From contig CALBAF010000239.1 in NCBI GenBank assembly GCA_937926415.1, forward strand, positions 1-19,432: a stretch of 19,432 nt of DNA, given 5' to 3'. Source of the stretch: an uncultured Actinomyces sp. GTDB taxonomy: Bacteria; Actinomycetota; Actinomycetes; Actinomycetales; Actinomycetaceae. Position 1 is the stretch's first letter, and the number at the start of each line of letters is the position of its first letter. Below the pieces are notes generated by a model, which worked only from the letters and a program-made list of their open reading frames with translations, ran no database searches and was not told the origin of the DNA. The position numbers and the translations under genes were made by a program. This document shows positions 6,484 to 14,699 of the stretch, piece after piece.

Positions 6484-8058
6484 ATGCGAATGCGCAAACA
6501 CTTCGCAACCGGCGCTGCACTGACCGCAGCTGCCGCCATGATCCTGACCGCGTGCGGCGGCGGATCGACCACCAGCACCACGTCGACCGACGGCGGCTCG
6601 AAGGCCTCCGACGGGCCGAAGGGTATGATCACCGCCGGTGTCGCCTACGAGACCACCGATTACGGCCCGATCACCACCTCGGCTCTCGGCATGGGTGCGA
6701 ACTGGCAGGTCCTCGAGGGCCTGTACCGTTTCAACATGGCGGACTACTCCGTCAGCCCCGCGCTGGCCGCCGGTGACCCGGAGAAGATCTCCGACACCGA
6801 GTATGAGGTGAAGCTGCGCGACGGCGCGAAGTTCTCCGACGGCACCCCCGTGACCGCCGCCGACTTCGTGGCCTCCTACGAGCGCGCGACCTCCGAGAAG
6901 TCGATCTACCGTCAGTTCTTCACCTTCGTCGACTCTGTCGAAGCCAAGGACGACAACACCATCACGATCAAGCTGAAGCACCCCTTCGCCAACCTGAAGG
7001 AGCGTTTCGTCAACGTCCGCGTTGTCCCCGCCTCGATGGACGAAGACTCGCTCAAGGCGAAGCCGATCGGCACCGGCCCGTACAAGTACGAGAACATCAC
7101 GGCGACTGAGATCACCGCTGTTCCGAACGAGAACTACACCGGCAACGAGCCCGCGAAGGTCGCCACCCTCAAGTGGCAGTCCCTCAAGGATGACTCGGCC
7201 CGCCTCGCCGCCGCCATTGGTGGCACCGTCGACATCATGGAAGCCGTTCCCGCCTCCGCGCAGGATCAGCTCAAGGGCGCTGGCTGGAACGTCGAGTCCA
7301 AGCCCGGCTACGGCAACCCCTTCCTGATGTTCAACACGCAGAAGGCTCCCTTCGACAAGCCCGAGGTCCGCCGCGCGATTGTCAAGGCTGTCGATAAGCA
7401 GAAGCTGATCAGCTCCTCGCTTGAGGGCCAGGCCGTTGAGGCAACCTCCTTCCTGCCCGAGGCGAACCCCGCCTACAAGAAGCCCTCGACCGATCTGTCC
7501 TACGACAAGGATGCCGCCACCAAGCTCCTGAGCGACGCTGGCGTCTCCGGCCTCGAGGTGAACCTGGTGTCGACGGACCACCCGTGGATCCTCTCCCTGG
7601 TTCCCCAGATCAAGTCCGATCTGGAGGCCCTGGGCCTGAAGGTCAACCACACTCAGATGGCTTCGTCTGACCTCTACGCCAACGTCACCGACGTTGACAA
7701 CCCCACCTACGACATCGTCCTGGCCCCCGGTGACCCCTCGGTCTTCGGCACCGACCCCGGCATCATCATCTCCTGGTGGAACGGCGACAACGTCTGGACC
7801 AAGAAGCGTAACGGCTGGCAGACCTCGGACCCCGAGTCCTTCAACAAGCTGCAGTCCATCATGGACGAGGCCGTTCAGCTCGACGGTGACGCCGCCAAGG
7901 CCAAGTGGGGCGAGGCTCAGGATCTGCTCGCTGAGAAGACCGTGATCTTCCCGCTCGTGTTCCGCAACATGATCACTGGATCCAACCCCCAGAAGGTGGA
8001 AGGATTCCAGCCGATCTCCTCCACCGGCCTGCAGCTGCTGGGTGTGAGCGCTAAGTAA
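6484..8058 (+). CDS. Lipoprotein solute-binding protein, peptide class (SBP_bac_5)
   Basis: The extracytoplasmic receptor of an ABC importer, 524 residues. A lipoprotein signal MRMRKHFATGAALTAAAAM is followed by the lipobox LTAC, with C24 the lipidated cysteine and a Gly/Ser/Thr-rich tether after it. The body carries the family-5 pattern of dipeptide/oligopeptide/nickel binding proteins (LRDGAKFSDGTPVTAADFVAS; later GTGPYKYE). The start is ATG 6484, with GAGGAG (6471-6476) 7 bases upstream; the ATG at 6469 overlaps that site. It heads an operon ending in a sialate lyase, so a sialic acid or sialoside ligand is inferred, as in SatA/SiaE; a peptide ligand remains possible. A strong hairpin follows, which probably raises its expression above the permeases. 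Confidence 0.85.
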   Translation: MRMRKHFATGAALTAAAAMILTACGGGSTTSTTSTDGGSKASDGPKGMITAGVAYETTDYGPITTSALGMGANWQVLEGLYRFNMADYSVSPALAAGDPEKISDTEYEVKLRDGAKFSDGTPVTAADFVASYERATSEKSIYRQFFTFVDSVEAKDDNTITIKLKHPFANLKERFVNVRVVPASMDEDSLKAKPIGTGPYKYENITATEITAVPNENYTGNEPAKVATLKWQSLKDDSARLAAAIGGTVDIMEAVPASAQDQLKGAGWNVESKPGYGNPFLMFNTQKAPFDKPEVRRAIVKAVDKQKLISSSLEGQAVEATSFLPEANPAYKKPSTDLSYDKDAATKLLSDAGVSGLEVNLVSTDHPWILSLVPQIKSDLEALGLKVNHTQMASSDLYANVTDVDNPTYDIVLAPGDPSVFGTDPGIIISWWNGDNVWTKKRNGWQTSDPESFNKLQSIMDEAVQLDGDAAKAKWGEAQDLLAEKTVIFPLVFRNMITGSNPQKVEGFQPISSTGLQLLGVSAK

Positions 8059-8082
8059 GTCCCCTAGAGGGACCACAAGAGA

Positions 8083-8145
8083 GGAGGGGTGGGGCCCCGC
8101 CCTGAGGCAGACGTCACAGTCGGGCGCCACCCCTCCCTTCTTATT
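8083..8145 (+). terminator. Intra-operon hairpin (attenuator) after the binding protein
   Basis: GGAGGGGTGG (8083-8092) pairs with CCACCCCTCC (8127-8136), followed by CTTCTTATT. A smaller hairpin GTCCC/GGGAC (8059-8073) precedes it. Such structures between a binding-protein gene and its permeases partly terminate transcription and stabilise the upstream message, giving excess binding protein. Confidence 0.65.
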
Positions 8146-8175
8146 GCCAAAATCCGTTGAAATGGAGGTCTAGCA

Positions 8176-9129
8176 GTGAATAACCTTCTGCGACTCATCG
8201 GACGACGTTTGGTGGCTCTGCCGATCATGGTGGTCGGCGTGTCCTTCCTCGTCTTCTTCATCATGTCGCTGTCTCCGATTGACCCCGCCTACTCGGCACT
8301 GGGTGAGACCGCGACCCCCGAAGCTCTCGAAGAGTACCGTGTACAGCACGGTCTCAACGACCCCTTCTTCGTTCAGTACGGTCACTACCTGTGGAACATG
8401 CTCCACGGTGACCTCGGCACCTACGGCGTTGGCACGTCCAACCACGTGACCGATCTGGTTGCTCAGGCTCTTCCGATCACCCTGCAGCTCACCTTCCTCG
8501 GCCTGTTCTTCGCCGTCATCATCGCCTTCCCCCTCGGTGTTCTCGCCGCTCTGTACCGCGACCGCTGGCCCGACCAGGTCATCCGTGTGTTCTCGGTCAT
8601 CGGCATCGGCACCCCGTCCTTCTGGCTGGCAGCGCTGCTGGTCCTGGGATTTGTTCAGAAGCTTCCGGTCTCCGGCCCGCTGCCCGCGTTCAGCGAAGAT
8701 CCGAGCGGCTGGTTCCTGCGGATGCTCCTTCCGGCTATCGCCCTGGCAGTTCCCGTCGTCGGTCAGATGACGCGAGTCGTGCGTACCTCAATGGTTGAGG
8801 AACTGGACCGCGACTACGTCCGTACCGCGGTTGGCGCCGGCATCCCCAAGCGCATCGTCGTGGCCCGCAACGTGCTGCGTAACGCGCTCATCACGCCCGT
8901 GACCGTCCTCGGCCTGCGCATCGGCTACCTGATGGGTGGCGCGGTCGTTATCGAAATTATCTTCTCCATCGATGGAATGGGTAAGGCAGTCCTTCTCAAG
9001 GGCATCCAGGAAAACTGGGTCACCCTGGTGCAGGGTGGCGCGCTCGTCGTCGCGATCGCGTTCATCGTCGTCAACATCATCGTTGACATGCTCTACCTGC
9101 TCATCAATCCGCGTATTAGGTCGGTGTGA
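8176..9129 (+). CDS. ABC importer permease, DppB/OppB type
   Basis: The first membrane subunit of the importer, 317 residues with about six transmembrane helices. The N-terminal signature is typical of the DppB/OppB group (RLIGRRLVALPIMVVGVSFLVF, then HGLNDPFFVQYGHYL and LHGDLG). The cytoplasmic coupling loop that contacts the ATPase is recognisable around DRDYVRTAVGAGIPKRIVV. The GTG start at 8176 is supported by GGAGG (8164-8168), 7 bases upstream. It is separated from the next gene by only 3 bases, so translation is coupled. Specificity cannot be read from this subunit; the operon suggests sialic acid. Confidence 0.9.
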   Translation: MNNLLRLIGRRLVALPIMVVGVSFLVFFIMSLSPIDPAYSALGETATPEALEEYRVQHGLNDPFFVQYGHYLWNMLHGDLGTYGVGTSNHVTDLVAQALPITLQLTFLGLFFAVIIAFPLGVLAALYRDRWPDQVIRVFSVIGIGTPSFWLAALLVLGFVQKLPVSGPLPAFSEDPSGWFLRMLLPAIALAVPVVGQMTRVVRTSMVEELDRDYVRTAVGAGIPKRIVVARNVLRNALITPVTVLGLRIGYLMGGAVVIEIIFSIDGMGKAVLLKGIQENWVTLVQGGALVVAIAFIVVNIIVDMLYLLINPRIRSV

Positions 9130-9132
9130 GGC

Positions 9133-11181
9133 ATGAATCAGAAAGAAAAGCTCGGCAAGGTCACCGCGAAGGGCGCGCGTTTCTCGCGCATCGGTGCGAT
9201 GTCCACCGGATCGAAGATCGCGATGGGCCTCCTTGCCCTCATCGTCCTCGTCTCGATCCTGGCGCCCCAGGTTTCTCCCTACGGTCCCGATGAAATCTTC
9301 GACAAGTGGAGCGCCCCGTCCGGCGAGCACCTGTTCGGAACCGACCACGTCGGCCGTGACATCTTCGCTCGCGTCCTGTTCGGCGGACGTTTCTCACTGA
9401 TGATCGGTCTGTGCTCGACCCTGATCGCCCTCTTCTTCGGCGCGATCATCGGTTCGATTGCGGCCGTCGTGCGCAAGTCCTTCTCCGAAGCGATCATGCG
9501 CGTCATGGACATCGTCATGGCGGTGCCCGGTATCGCCATGGCGGCCGTCTCCGTCCTGGTCTTCGGACGCACGCTGTCCAAGTCTGGCAACACCTTCGGC
9601 CTGGTCGTCGTCATCATCTGCTCGATCGCCTTCGTGTACATCCCGCAGCTGTCGCGCATCGTTCGCGCGAACGTGATGGCCGCGTACGGTGAGGACTACG
9701 TCCGCGCGGTGATCGTCTCCGGCGCCCGCGCCCCCTGGATCCTCGTCAAGCACGTCATGCGCAACACGGCCGCCCCGGTTCTCGTGTTCGCCACCGTGCT
9801 TGTCGCCGACGCGATCATCCTCGAGGCCTCCCTGACCTTCATTGGTTCGGGCCTCCAGGCGACCACCGTGGCCACGTGGGGCAACGTCCTGTCCGAGGCC
9901 TCGTCGAACCTGTCGGTTCTGCTGGGCAAGTGGTGGACCGCGTTCTTCCCGGGCCTGTTCATCATGATCACGGTCCTGTGCCTCAACATTCTGTCTGAGG
10001 GCATCACCGACGCCATGGTGGCTGCTCCCTCCTCGGGTGCTGTTGCTCAGGTCGACAAGGACACCGAACGCGAGGCCGACAAGCTCCTGCTCGACCCGCG
10101 CCGCGCCTACGCCGAGCAGGCCGAGTCCCTGCAGGCCCGCCTCGACGACCTCGAGTCCGTCGAAGGCAAGCGCACCGACCGCTTTGAGGCGCACCTGGAG
10201 AAGACCCCGCTGCTCGAGGTCAACGACCTGTGCATCAAGTTCGAGCGTCACGGCAACGTCAACGTCGTCGACCACGTGTCCTTCAAGGTCCGCCCCGGCG
10301 AGACCATGGGCCTCGTGGGCGAGTCCGGCTGCGGTAAGTCGATCACGGCCCTGACCATCATGGGCCTCATCGACCCCAAGGCCGAGATCACGGGCGAGAT
10401 CCTCTACCAGGGTGAGAACCTGCTCGAGAAGTCGGCCGAGGAACGCCGCGCGCTGCTTGGTCACGAGATGGCCATGATCTACCAGGACGCCCTGTCGTCA
10501 CTGAACCCCGCCATGCTGATCAAGGCTCAGATGAAGCAGCTGACCAGCCGCGGCGGCACGCGCAGCGCCGAGGAACTCCTCGAGCTCGTGGGCCTGGATC
10601 CCAAGCGCACCCTCGAGTCCTACCCGCACGAGCTCTCGGGTGGCCAGCGCCAGCGCGTTCTCATCGCCATGGCCCTGACCCGTGACCCGAAGCTCATCAT
10701 CGCGGACGAGCCGACCACCGCCCTGGACGTCACCGTCCAGAAGCAGGTCATCGCACTGCTCAACGAGCTGCGCGAGAAGCTCGGCTTCGCCATGATCTTC
10801 GTGTCCCACGACCTGGCGCTCGTCGCCGAGGTGGCACACCACATCACCGTCATGTACGCCGGCCAGGTCATCGAGCAGGCCCCCACCAAGGAACTGCTCA
10901 CGCACCCGACCCACGAGTACACGCGCGGCCTGCTGGGCGCCGTCCTCTCGATCGAGTCCGGCTCCGGCCGACTCCACCAGGTCCCCGGCACGGTGCCCTC
11001 GCCTCGTGACTTCCCCGTGGGCGACCGCTTCGCACCGCGGTCCTCGCACCCCGATTACGGACTGGACATCCGCCCGGTCCTCACCGAGGTCGGTCCCGAG
11101 CACGTGTACGCGGCTCTGCCGCCCCGCGACGAGGCTGACGCCTTCGCGCAGGAAACGAACGGTCAGGAGGAAACGCGATGA
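9133..11181 (+). CDS. ABC importer fusion: DppC-type permease plus DppD-type ATPase
   Basis: A 682-residue natural fusion. Residues 1 to about 295 form the second permease, with [17 protein letters not shown] and the coupling loop [20 protein letters not shown] charged, probably helical linker of about 60 residues (glutamate/arginine/lysine-rich) follows. The ATPase then has Walker A GESGCGKS (396-403), signature LSGGQ (501-505), Walker B ending D525-E526 and switch H559, with the oligopeptide-type C-terminal extension; all catalytic residues are intact. The ATG at 9133 follows a GTGAGG site. Its stop overlaps the next start by ATGA. From memory, fused permease-ATPase subunits also occur in the SatABCD and SiaEFGI sialic acid importers, which would support the same substrate here. 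Confidence 0.9.
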   Translation: MNQKEKLGKVTAKGARFSRIGAMSTGSKIAMGLLALIVLVSILAPQVSPYGPDEIFDKWSAPSGEHLFGTDHVGRDIFARVLFGGRFSLMIGLCSTLIALFFGAIIGSIAAVVRKSFSEAIMRVMDIVMAVPGIAMAAVSVLVFGRTLSKSGNTFGLVVVIICSIAFVYIPQLSRIVRANVMAAYGEDYVRAVIVSGARAPWILVKHVMRNTAAPVLVFATVLVADAIILEASLTFIGSGLQATTVATWGNVLSEASSNLSVLLGKWWTAFFPGLFIMITVLCLNILSEGITDAMVAAPSSGAVAQVDKDTEREADKLLLDPRRAYAEQAESLQARLDDLESVEGKRTDRFEAHLEKTPLLEVNDLCIKFERHGNVNVVDHVSFKVRPGETMGLVGESGCGKSITALTIMGLIDPKAEITGEILYQGENLLEKSAEERRALLGHEMAMIYQDALSSLNPAMLIKAQMKQLTSRGGTRSAEELLELVGLDPKRTLESYPHELSGGQRQRVLIAMALTRDPKLIIADEPTTALDVTVQKQVIALLNELREKLGFAMIFVSHDLALVAEVAHHITVMYAGQVIEQAPTKELLTHPTHEYTRGLLGAVLSIESGSGRLHQVPGTVPSPRDFPVGDRFAPRSSHPDYGLDIRPVLTEVGPEHVYAALPPRDEADAFAQETNGQEETR

Positions 11182-11996
11182 GCGACAACACCCCGATCAT
11201 CGAACTGAAGGACGTCGAGGTGACCTTCACCTCGCGTACCGGCTCCCTGTTCAAGCCCAACAAGGTCTACGCGGTGCGTGGCGTCAACATGCGCATCGAG
11301 CGCGGACAGACGCTCGGCATCGTCGGCGAGTCCGGCTGTGGCAAGTCCACAACCGCGAACGTCATGTGTGGCCTGCAGATGGCGACGAAGGGACAGGTGT
11401 TCTTCAACGGCAAAGAGGTCACGAAGCGTAGCGCCGCCGCCCGACGGGAAATCGGTCGCGTCGTCTCCGTGGTCTTCCAGGACCCCGCGACGGCCCTGAA
11501 CCCCCGTATGCACGTCCAGGATCAGCTCGCTGACCCGCTGCGCGTGCACGGCATCGGCGACGAGGCCTCGCGAGCCAAGCGCGTGCGTGAACTCATCTCG
11601 CTCGTCGGCCTGCCCTCGAGCGCGCTCGACGCGCTTCCCGGACAGCTCTCGGGTGGCCAGCGCCAGCGTGTGGCCATCGCCCGAGCCCTGTCCATCGGCC
11701 CGGATGCGATCATCGCAGACGAGCCCACCTCCGCACTCGACGTGTCGGTGCGAGCGCAGATCCTGAACCTGCTCACGGACCTCAAGAAGGAACTGGGCCT
11801 GGCGATGGTCTTCATCTCGCACGACATCCAGACCGTCCGCTACATCTCTGACCGGATCGCCGTTATGAACGGCGGCAAGGTCGTCGAAGAAGGGCCGGCT
11901 GCACAGCTGCTCGCCGACCCGAAGGACCCCTACACCCGCAAGCTCCTGGGCGCCGCGCCCTCGCTCCTGCACCCCAACCTCGAAGGAGAGAAGTAA
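11178..11996 (+). CDS. ABC importer ATPase, DppF/OppF type
   Basis: The second nucleotide-binding subunit, 272 residues. Walker A GESGCGKS is at residues 50-57, Q-loop FQDP follows, signature LSGGQ at 157-161, Walker B ending D181-E182, and the switch histidine H215 in ISHD. All motifs needed for ATP hydrolysis are present. The C-terminal part (DPKDPYTRKLLGAAPSL) is the usual oligopeptide-type tail. The start ATG overlaps the stop of the fusion gene (ATGA at 11178-11181), and a GGTCAGGAGG-like site precedes it. It is expected to pair with the ATPase half of the upstream fusion to form a heterodimer. The lyase gene begins 2 bases after its stop codon. Confidence 0.92.
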   Translation: MSDNTPIIELKDVEVTFTSRTGSLFKPNKVYAVRGVNMRIERGQTLGIVGESGCGKSTTANVMCGLQMATKGQVFFNGKEVTKRSAAARREIGRVVSVVFQDPATALNPRMHVQDQLADPLRVHGIGDEASRAKRVRELISLVGLPSSALDALPGQLSGGQRQRVAIARALSIGPDAIIADEPTSALDVSVRAQILNLLTDLKKELGLAMVFISHDIQTVRYISDRIAVMNGGKVVEEGPAAQLLADPKDPYTRKLLGAAPSLLHPNLEGEK

Positions 11997-11998
11997 TT

Positions 11999-12916
11999 AT
12001 GTCTTCGAAGATCCGCGGCGTCGTCCCGCCCCTGGCCATTCCGCTCAAGGACGGCGAACTCGACGTCCCCTCGCTCGAGCGTCACATCAACCGCCTGATC
12101 GAGGCCGGCCTCGACGGCCTGTTCGTCTCCGGCTCCACCGGTGAGGTCGCCTTCTCGACCGCCGAGCGCCGCGCCCAGATCCAGCGCGAAGCCGTGCGCA
12201 TCGTCGACGGCCGCATCCCGCTGCTGGTCGGCGTTATCGACACCGAGACCGAGCGCGTCATCGAGAACATCAAGGCCGTGGAAGAGATCGGCGGCGCCAC
12301 CGGCGTCGTCGCGACCGCCCCCTTCTACGCCCTCGGCGGTGAGACCGAGGTCGAGCGCCACTTCCGCCTCCTCAAGGAGAACACCAGCCTCGAGCTGTGG
12401 GCCTACGACATCCCCGTGTGCGTGCACACGAAGCTGTCGCCCGACCTGCTCATGCGCCTGGGCCGCGATGGCGTCATCGACGGCGTCAAGGACTCCTCCG
12501 GCGACGACGTCGCGTTCCGCTGGCTGTGCCTGGCGAACGAGGCCGCCGGCCACCCGATGCAGCTGCTCACCGGCCACGAGGTCGTCGTTGACGGCGCCTA
12601 CATGTCCGGTGCGGACGGTTCCGTGCCCGGCCTGGCCAACGTGGACCCCGAGGGCTACGTGCGCCAGTGGCAGGCCTACGAGCGCCGCGACTGGGAGGCC
12701 GTGCGCACCGAGCAGGACCGCCTCGCGGAGCTCATGCGCATCGTCCAGGTGAAGGGCGTGCAGGGCTTCGGTGCGGGCGTCGGCGCCTTCAAGGCCGCCC
12801 TGCACCTGCTCGGCGTCTTCGACTCGCCTGAGATGCCGCGCCCGGTCGCCGCCATCGAGGGCGACAACATGGAGCATGTCGCGTCCGTGCTGCGCGCGGT
12901 CGACCTGCTCTCCTGA
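11999..12916 (+). CDS. nanA: N-acetylneuraminate lyase (DapA/NanA aldolase family)
   Basis: A class I aldolase, 305 residues, expected to split N-acetylneuraminate into ManNAc and pyruvate in the cytosol. It has GSTGE at 45-49, catalytic Y136 in WAYDIP and the Schiff-base lysine K164 in GVKDSSGD. These are each one position before the E. coli NanA residues (47 region, Y137, K165), so alignment is nearly gapless. GSTGE rather than GTTGE favours sialate lyase over dihydrodipicolinate synthase. The start ATG 11999 follows GAAGGAGAG and lies 2 bases after the ATPase stop, so it is part of the importer operon. A strong terminator follows. Other DapA-family aldolases remain possible, but context argues for NanA. 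Confidence 0.85.
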   Translation: MSSKIRGVVPPLAIPLKDGELDVPSLERHINRLIEAGLDGLFVSGSTGEVAFSTAERRAQIQREAVRIVDGRIPLLVGVIDTETERVIENIKAVEEIGGATGVVATAPFYALGGETEVERHFRLLKENTSLELWAYDIPVCVHTKLSPDLLMRLGRDGVIDGVKDSSGDDVAFRWLCLANEAAGHPMQLLTGHEVVVDGAYMSGADGSVPGLANVDPEGYVRQWQAYERRDWEAVRTEQDRLAELMRIVQVKGVQGFGAGVGAFKAALHLLGVFDSPEMPRPVAAIEGDNMEHVASVLRAVDLLS

Positions 12917-12920
12917 TACG

Positions 12921-12997
12921 TCGACGAGGCCGGGGCAGTTCCGTTCCGCATATTGCGCGCCTTCGGGTGCGCGCCCCGGCCTCGTCGATTTTCTTAT
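12921..12997 (+). terminator. Strong terminator of the importer/nanA operon
   Basis: TCGACGAGGCCGGGGC (12921-12936) pairs perfectly over 16 bp with GCCCCGGCCTCGTCGA (12973-12988), followed by TTTTCTTAT. The loop holds an inner hairpin GCGC-GCC-TTCG-GGT-GCGC. It lies directly after nanA, so the next gene must have its own promoter or rely on readthrough. Confidence 0.9.
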
Positions 12998-13023
12998 ACC
13001 CCTGACTTTTCGTAAGGATCCTC

Positions 13024-14598
13024 ATGACTACGCTCCTTGCCCTCGACATCGGTGGCACCAAGGTCGGGTGGGGCATCGTCGAGGCCGGTGACACCTACGA
13101 GGTTACCGAGCGCGGATCGATCCCCACCGACGCGATGCGCGGCGGAGCGGACGTGGCGGCTCGCATCTGCGATCTTGCCTCGTCCCTGGTTGCTTCTCAC
13201 CCGCAGGTCGTGGGTGTCGCCGTCGCTAGCGCCGGCGTCGTCGACCCGTCGACCGGCGATATCGTCTCCGCGACGGGCACGATGCCCGGGTGGGGAGGCA
13301 CGCCCCTGGGGGCTTTGCTTCAGGAGGCGACGGGCCTGAAGGTGCGCGTCCTTGAGCACACGAGCCGCACCTCCATGGAAGTCGGCTTGAAGTACGTCAA
13401 CAACGACTCGTGCTACCCGGCGATCGTCGTCATCGGCCAGCTCCTCGACGAGTTCATCTCCGGGCGCGCTGACCCTGACCGCACGGCCGTGGGCATCACC
13501 CAGACGGGCGGCATGTGCCGCGCTTCCAACTACGCGGCGCTGCTACGCAAGGGCCTGCGCGACGCCGGATACCCGCAGGTGCCCGTCATCGCCCTGTCCG
13601 TCCAGGGCTTCGAGGACAACCCCGGATTCCGCCTGGGTGCCACCCACATTCACAAGGCCATCCAGGCCTTCGTCATCGGCGACGCCATCCAGTCGATGCT
13701 GCTGCGCGTGCGCCCCTACGAGGCCACCCCCGGTTCCGCGATGGAGCTGTACCGCACGTGGGATGGCTACGTCCAGGAGTGGATCACCTCTGGGCGCGTG
13801 GCCGCCCTGGGTGGGCGCATCTCCTACGGAAAGATCATCCGCGAGTGCGTGCGCGCCTTCGACGCCCTGCCCCTGCGCGACATTCCGCGCAAGCCGCGCG
13901 TCGGCCTCGTCGGCGAGATCCTCGTGAAGTTCCACCCCGACGCCAACAACCACGCCGTCGACGTTATCGAGGCCGAGGGTTGCGAGGCCGAACTGCCCGG
14001 CCTCATGCAGTTCTTCCACAACTCCGTGGCCACCGCCGCGTGGGACAAGGAGAACCTGGGCATCGAGGGCAAGCAGCGCTACATCATGCCGATCGTGCTG
14101 TGGGCGCTCAAGAAGTACGAGAAGCCCGTGCACCGCGCGTTTGCCGCCACGAACGGCAAGTTCGAGGCGCACCGGCCCATCGAAGAGATGATCGAGCGAT
14201 CCCAGGACATCGCCCGCCTGGGCAACCAGGCCGGCGAAGGCTGGTACCTGACCGCCGAAATGGTCGACATGATCGAACACGGCTGCCCGAACATCATCTG
14301 CGCCCAGCCCTTCGCGTGCCTGCCCAACCACGTCGTCGGCAAGGGCATGTTCCGAGCGCTGCGCACCCGCTACCCGCAGGCCAACATCGTGGCCGTCGAC
14401 TACGACCCGGGCGCCTCCGAGGTCAACCAGCTCAACCGCATCAAGCTCATGCTGGCAACCGCCCTGCAATCACCGGAGGCGCGCGATAGTGAGATCCTGC
14501 AGCTCGTCGACGCCGAAGAGCCGGCATCGTGCGGCGGGTCCAGCTCGGTCATGCTCGGCATGCCGACGATCCCGAACAGGCGGGCAGCCTTCCGCTGA
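13024..14598 (+). CDS. Chimera: ROK kinase N-terminus fused to 2-hydroxyacyl-CoA dehydratase activase C-terminus
   Basis: One open frame of 524 residues made of two unrelated parts. Residues 1 to about 110 are the N-terminal lobe of a ROK sugar kinase (DIGGTK at 8-13, GVAVASAGVVDPSTG, GTMPGWGGTPLG), the expected ManNAc kinase after nanA. The ROK catalytic N-D pair and the zinc motif are absent. From about E111 (EHTSRTSMEVG) to the end it matches the C-terminal part of the large acyl-CoA dehydratase activase proteins (COG3581-like): KYVNNDSCYPA, TQTGGMCRASNY, RPYE, VGLVGEILVKF, GCPNIICAQPFACLPNHVVGKGMF. The usual activase ATPase domains are absent. The switch is at about 13339-13365 with no frame loss. 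ATG 13024 has AAGGAT 10 bases upstream. Kinase activity is very unlikely. A deletion fusion or an assembly join can both explain it. Confidence 0.82.
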   Translation: MTTLLALDIGGTKVGWGIVEAGDTYEVTERGSIPTDAMRGGADVAARICDLASSLVASHPQVVGVAVASAGVVDPSTGDIVSATGTMPGWGGTPLGALLQEATGLKVRVLEHTSRTSMEVGLKYVNNDSCYPAIVVIGQLLDEFISGRADPDRTAVGITQTGGMCRASNYAALLRKGLRDAGYPQVPVIALSVQGFEDNPGFRLGATHIHKAIQAFVIGDAIQSMLLRVRPYEATPGSAMELYRTWDGYVQEWITSGRVAALGGRISYGKIIRECVRAFDALPLRDIPRKPRVGLVGEILVKFHPDANNHAVDVIEAEGCEAELPGLMQFFHNSVATAAWDKENLGIEGKQRYIMPIVLWALKKYEKPVHRAFAATNGKFEAHRPIEEMIERSQDIARLGNQAGEGWYLTAEMVDMIEHGCPNIICAQPFACLPNHVVGKGMFRALRTRYPQANIVAVDYDPGASEVNQLNRIKLMLATALQSPEARDSEILQLVDAEEPASCGGSSSVMLGMPTIPNRRAAFR

Positions 14599-14616
14599 CC
14601 CAGCCGTGACACCGAG

Positions 14617-14648
14617 AGGGGGACGGAGCTAGCAGGCTCCGTCCCCCT
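14617..14648. terminator. Perfect 13-bp hairpin after the chimeric gene
   Basis: AGGGGGACGGAGC (14617-14629) pairs with GCTCCGTCCCCCT (14636-14648) around TAGCAG. It lies 18 bases after the stop of the chimera and before the convergent LacZ-like gene. T-tracts are weak. Confidence 0.75.
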
Positions 14649-14651
14649 TCG

Positions 14652-14675
14652 AGTGCGCACCCCTTCGTGCGCACT
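14652..14675. terminator. Second hairpin between convergent genes
   Basis: AGTGCGCAC (14652-14660) pairs with GTGCGCACT (14667-14675), loop CCCTTC. It is the likely terminator for the minus-strand gene ending at 14700. Immediately beyond is an unpaired copy of CCCCGGCCTCGT (14678-14689), an arm sequence also used in the terminators at 12921-12988 and 16506-16543. Confidence 0.6.
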
Positions 14676-14699
14676 GTCCCCGGCCTCGTCTCCGGTTCC

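Noticed and set aside
6417..6632. Longer NanR-like frame starting before 6416
   Set aside because: It would overlap the start of the binding-protein gene on the other strand and its promoter; the extra residues are not regulator-like.
11999..12916. Dihydrodipicolinate synthase (dapA) instead of nanA
   Set aside because: GSTGE rather than GTTGE, near one-to-one spacing with E. coli NanA residues, and linkage to importer, regulator and sialidase all favour the sialate lyase.
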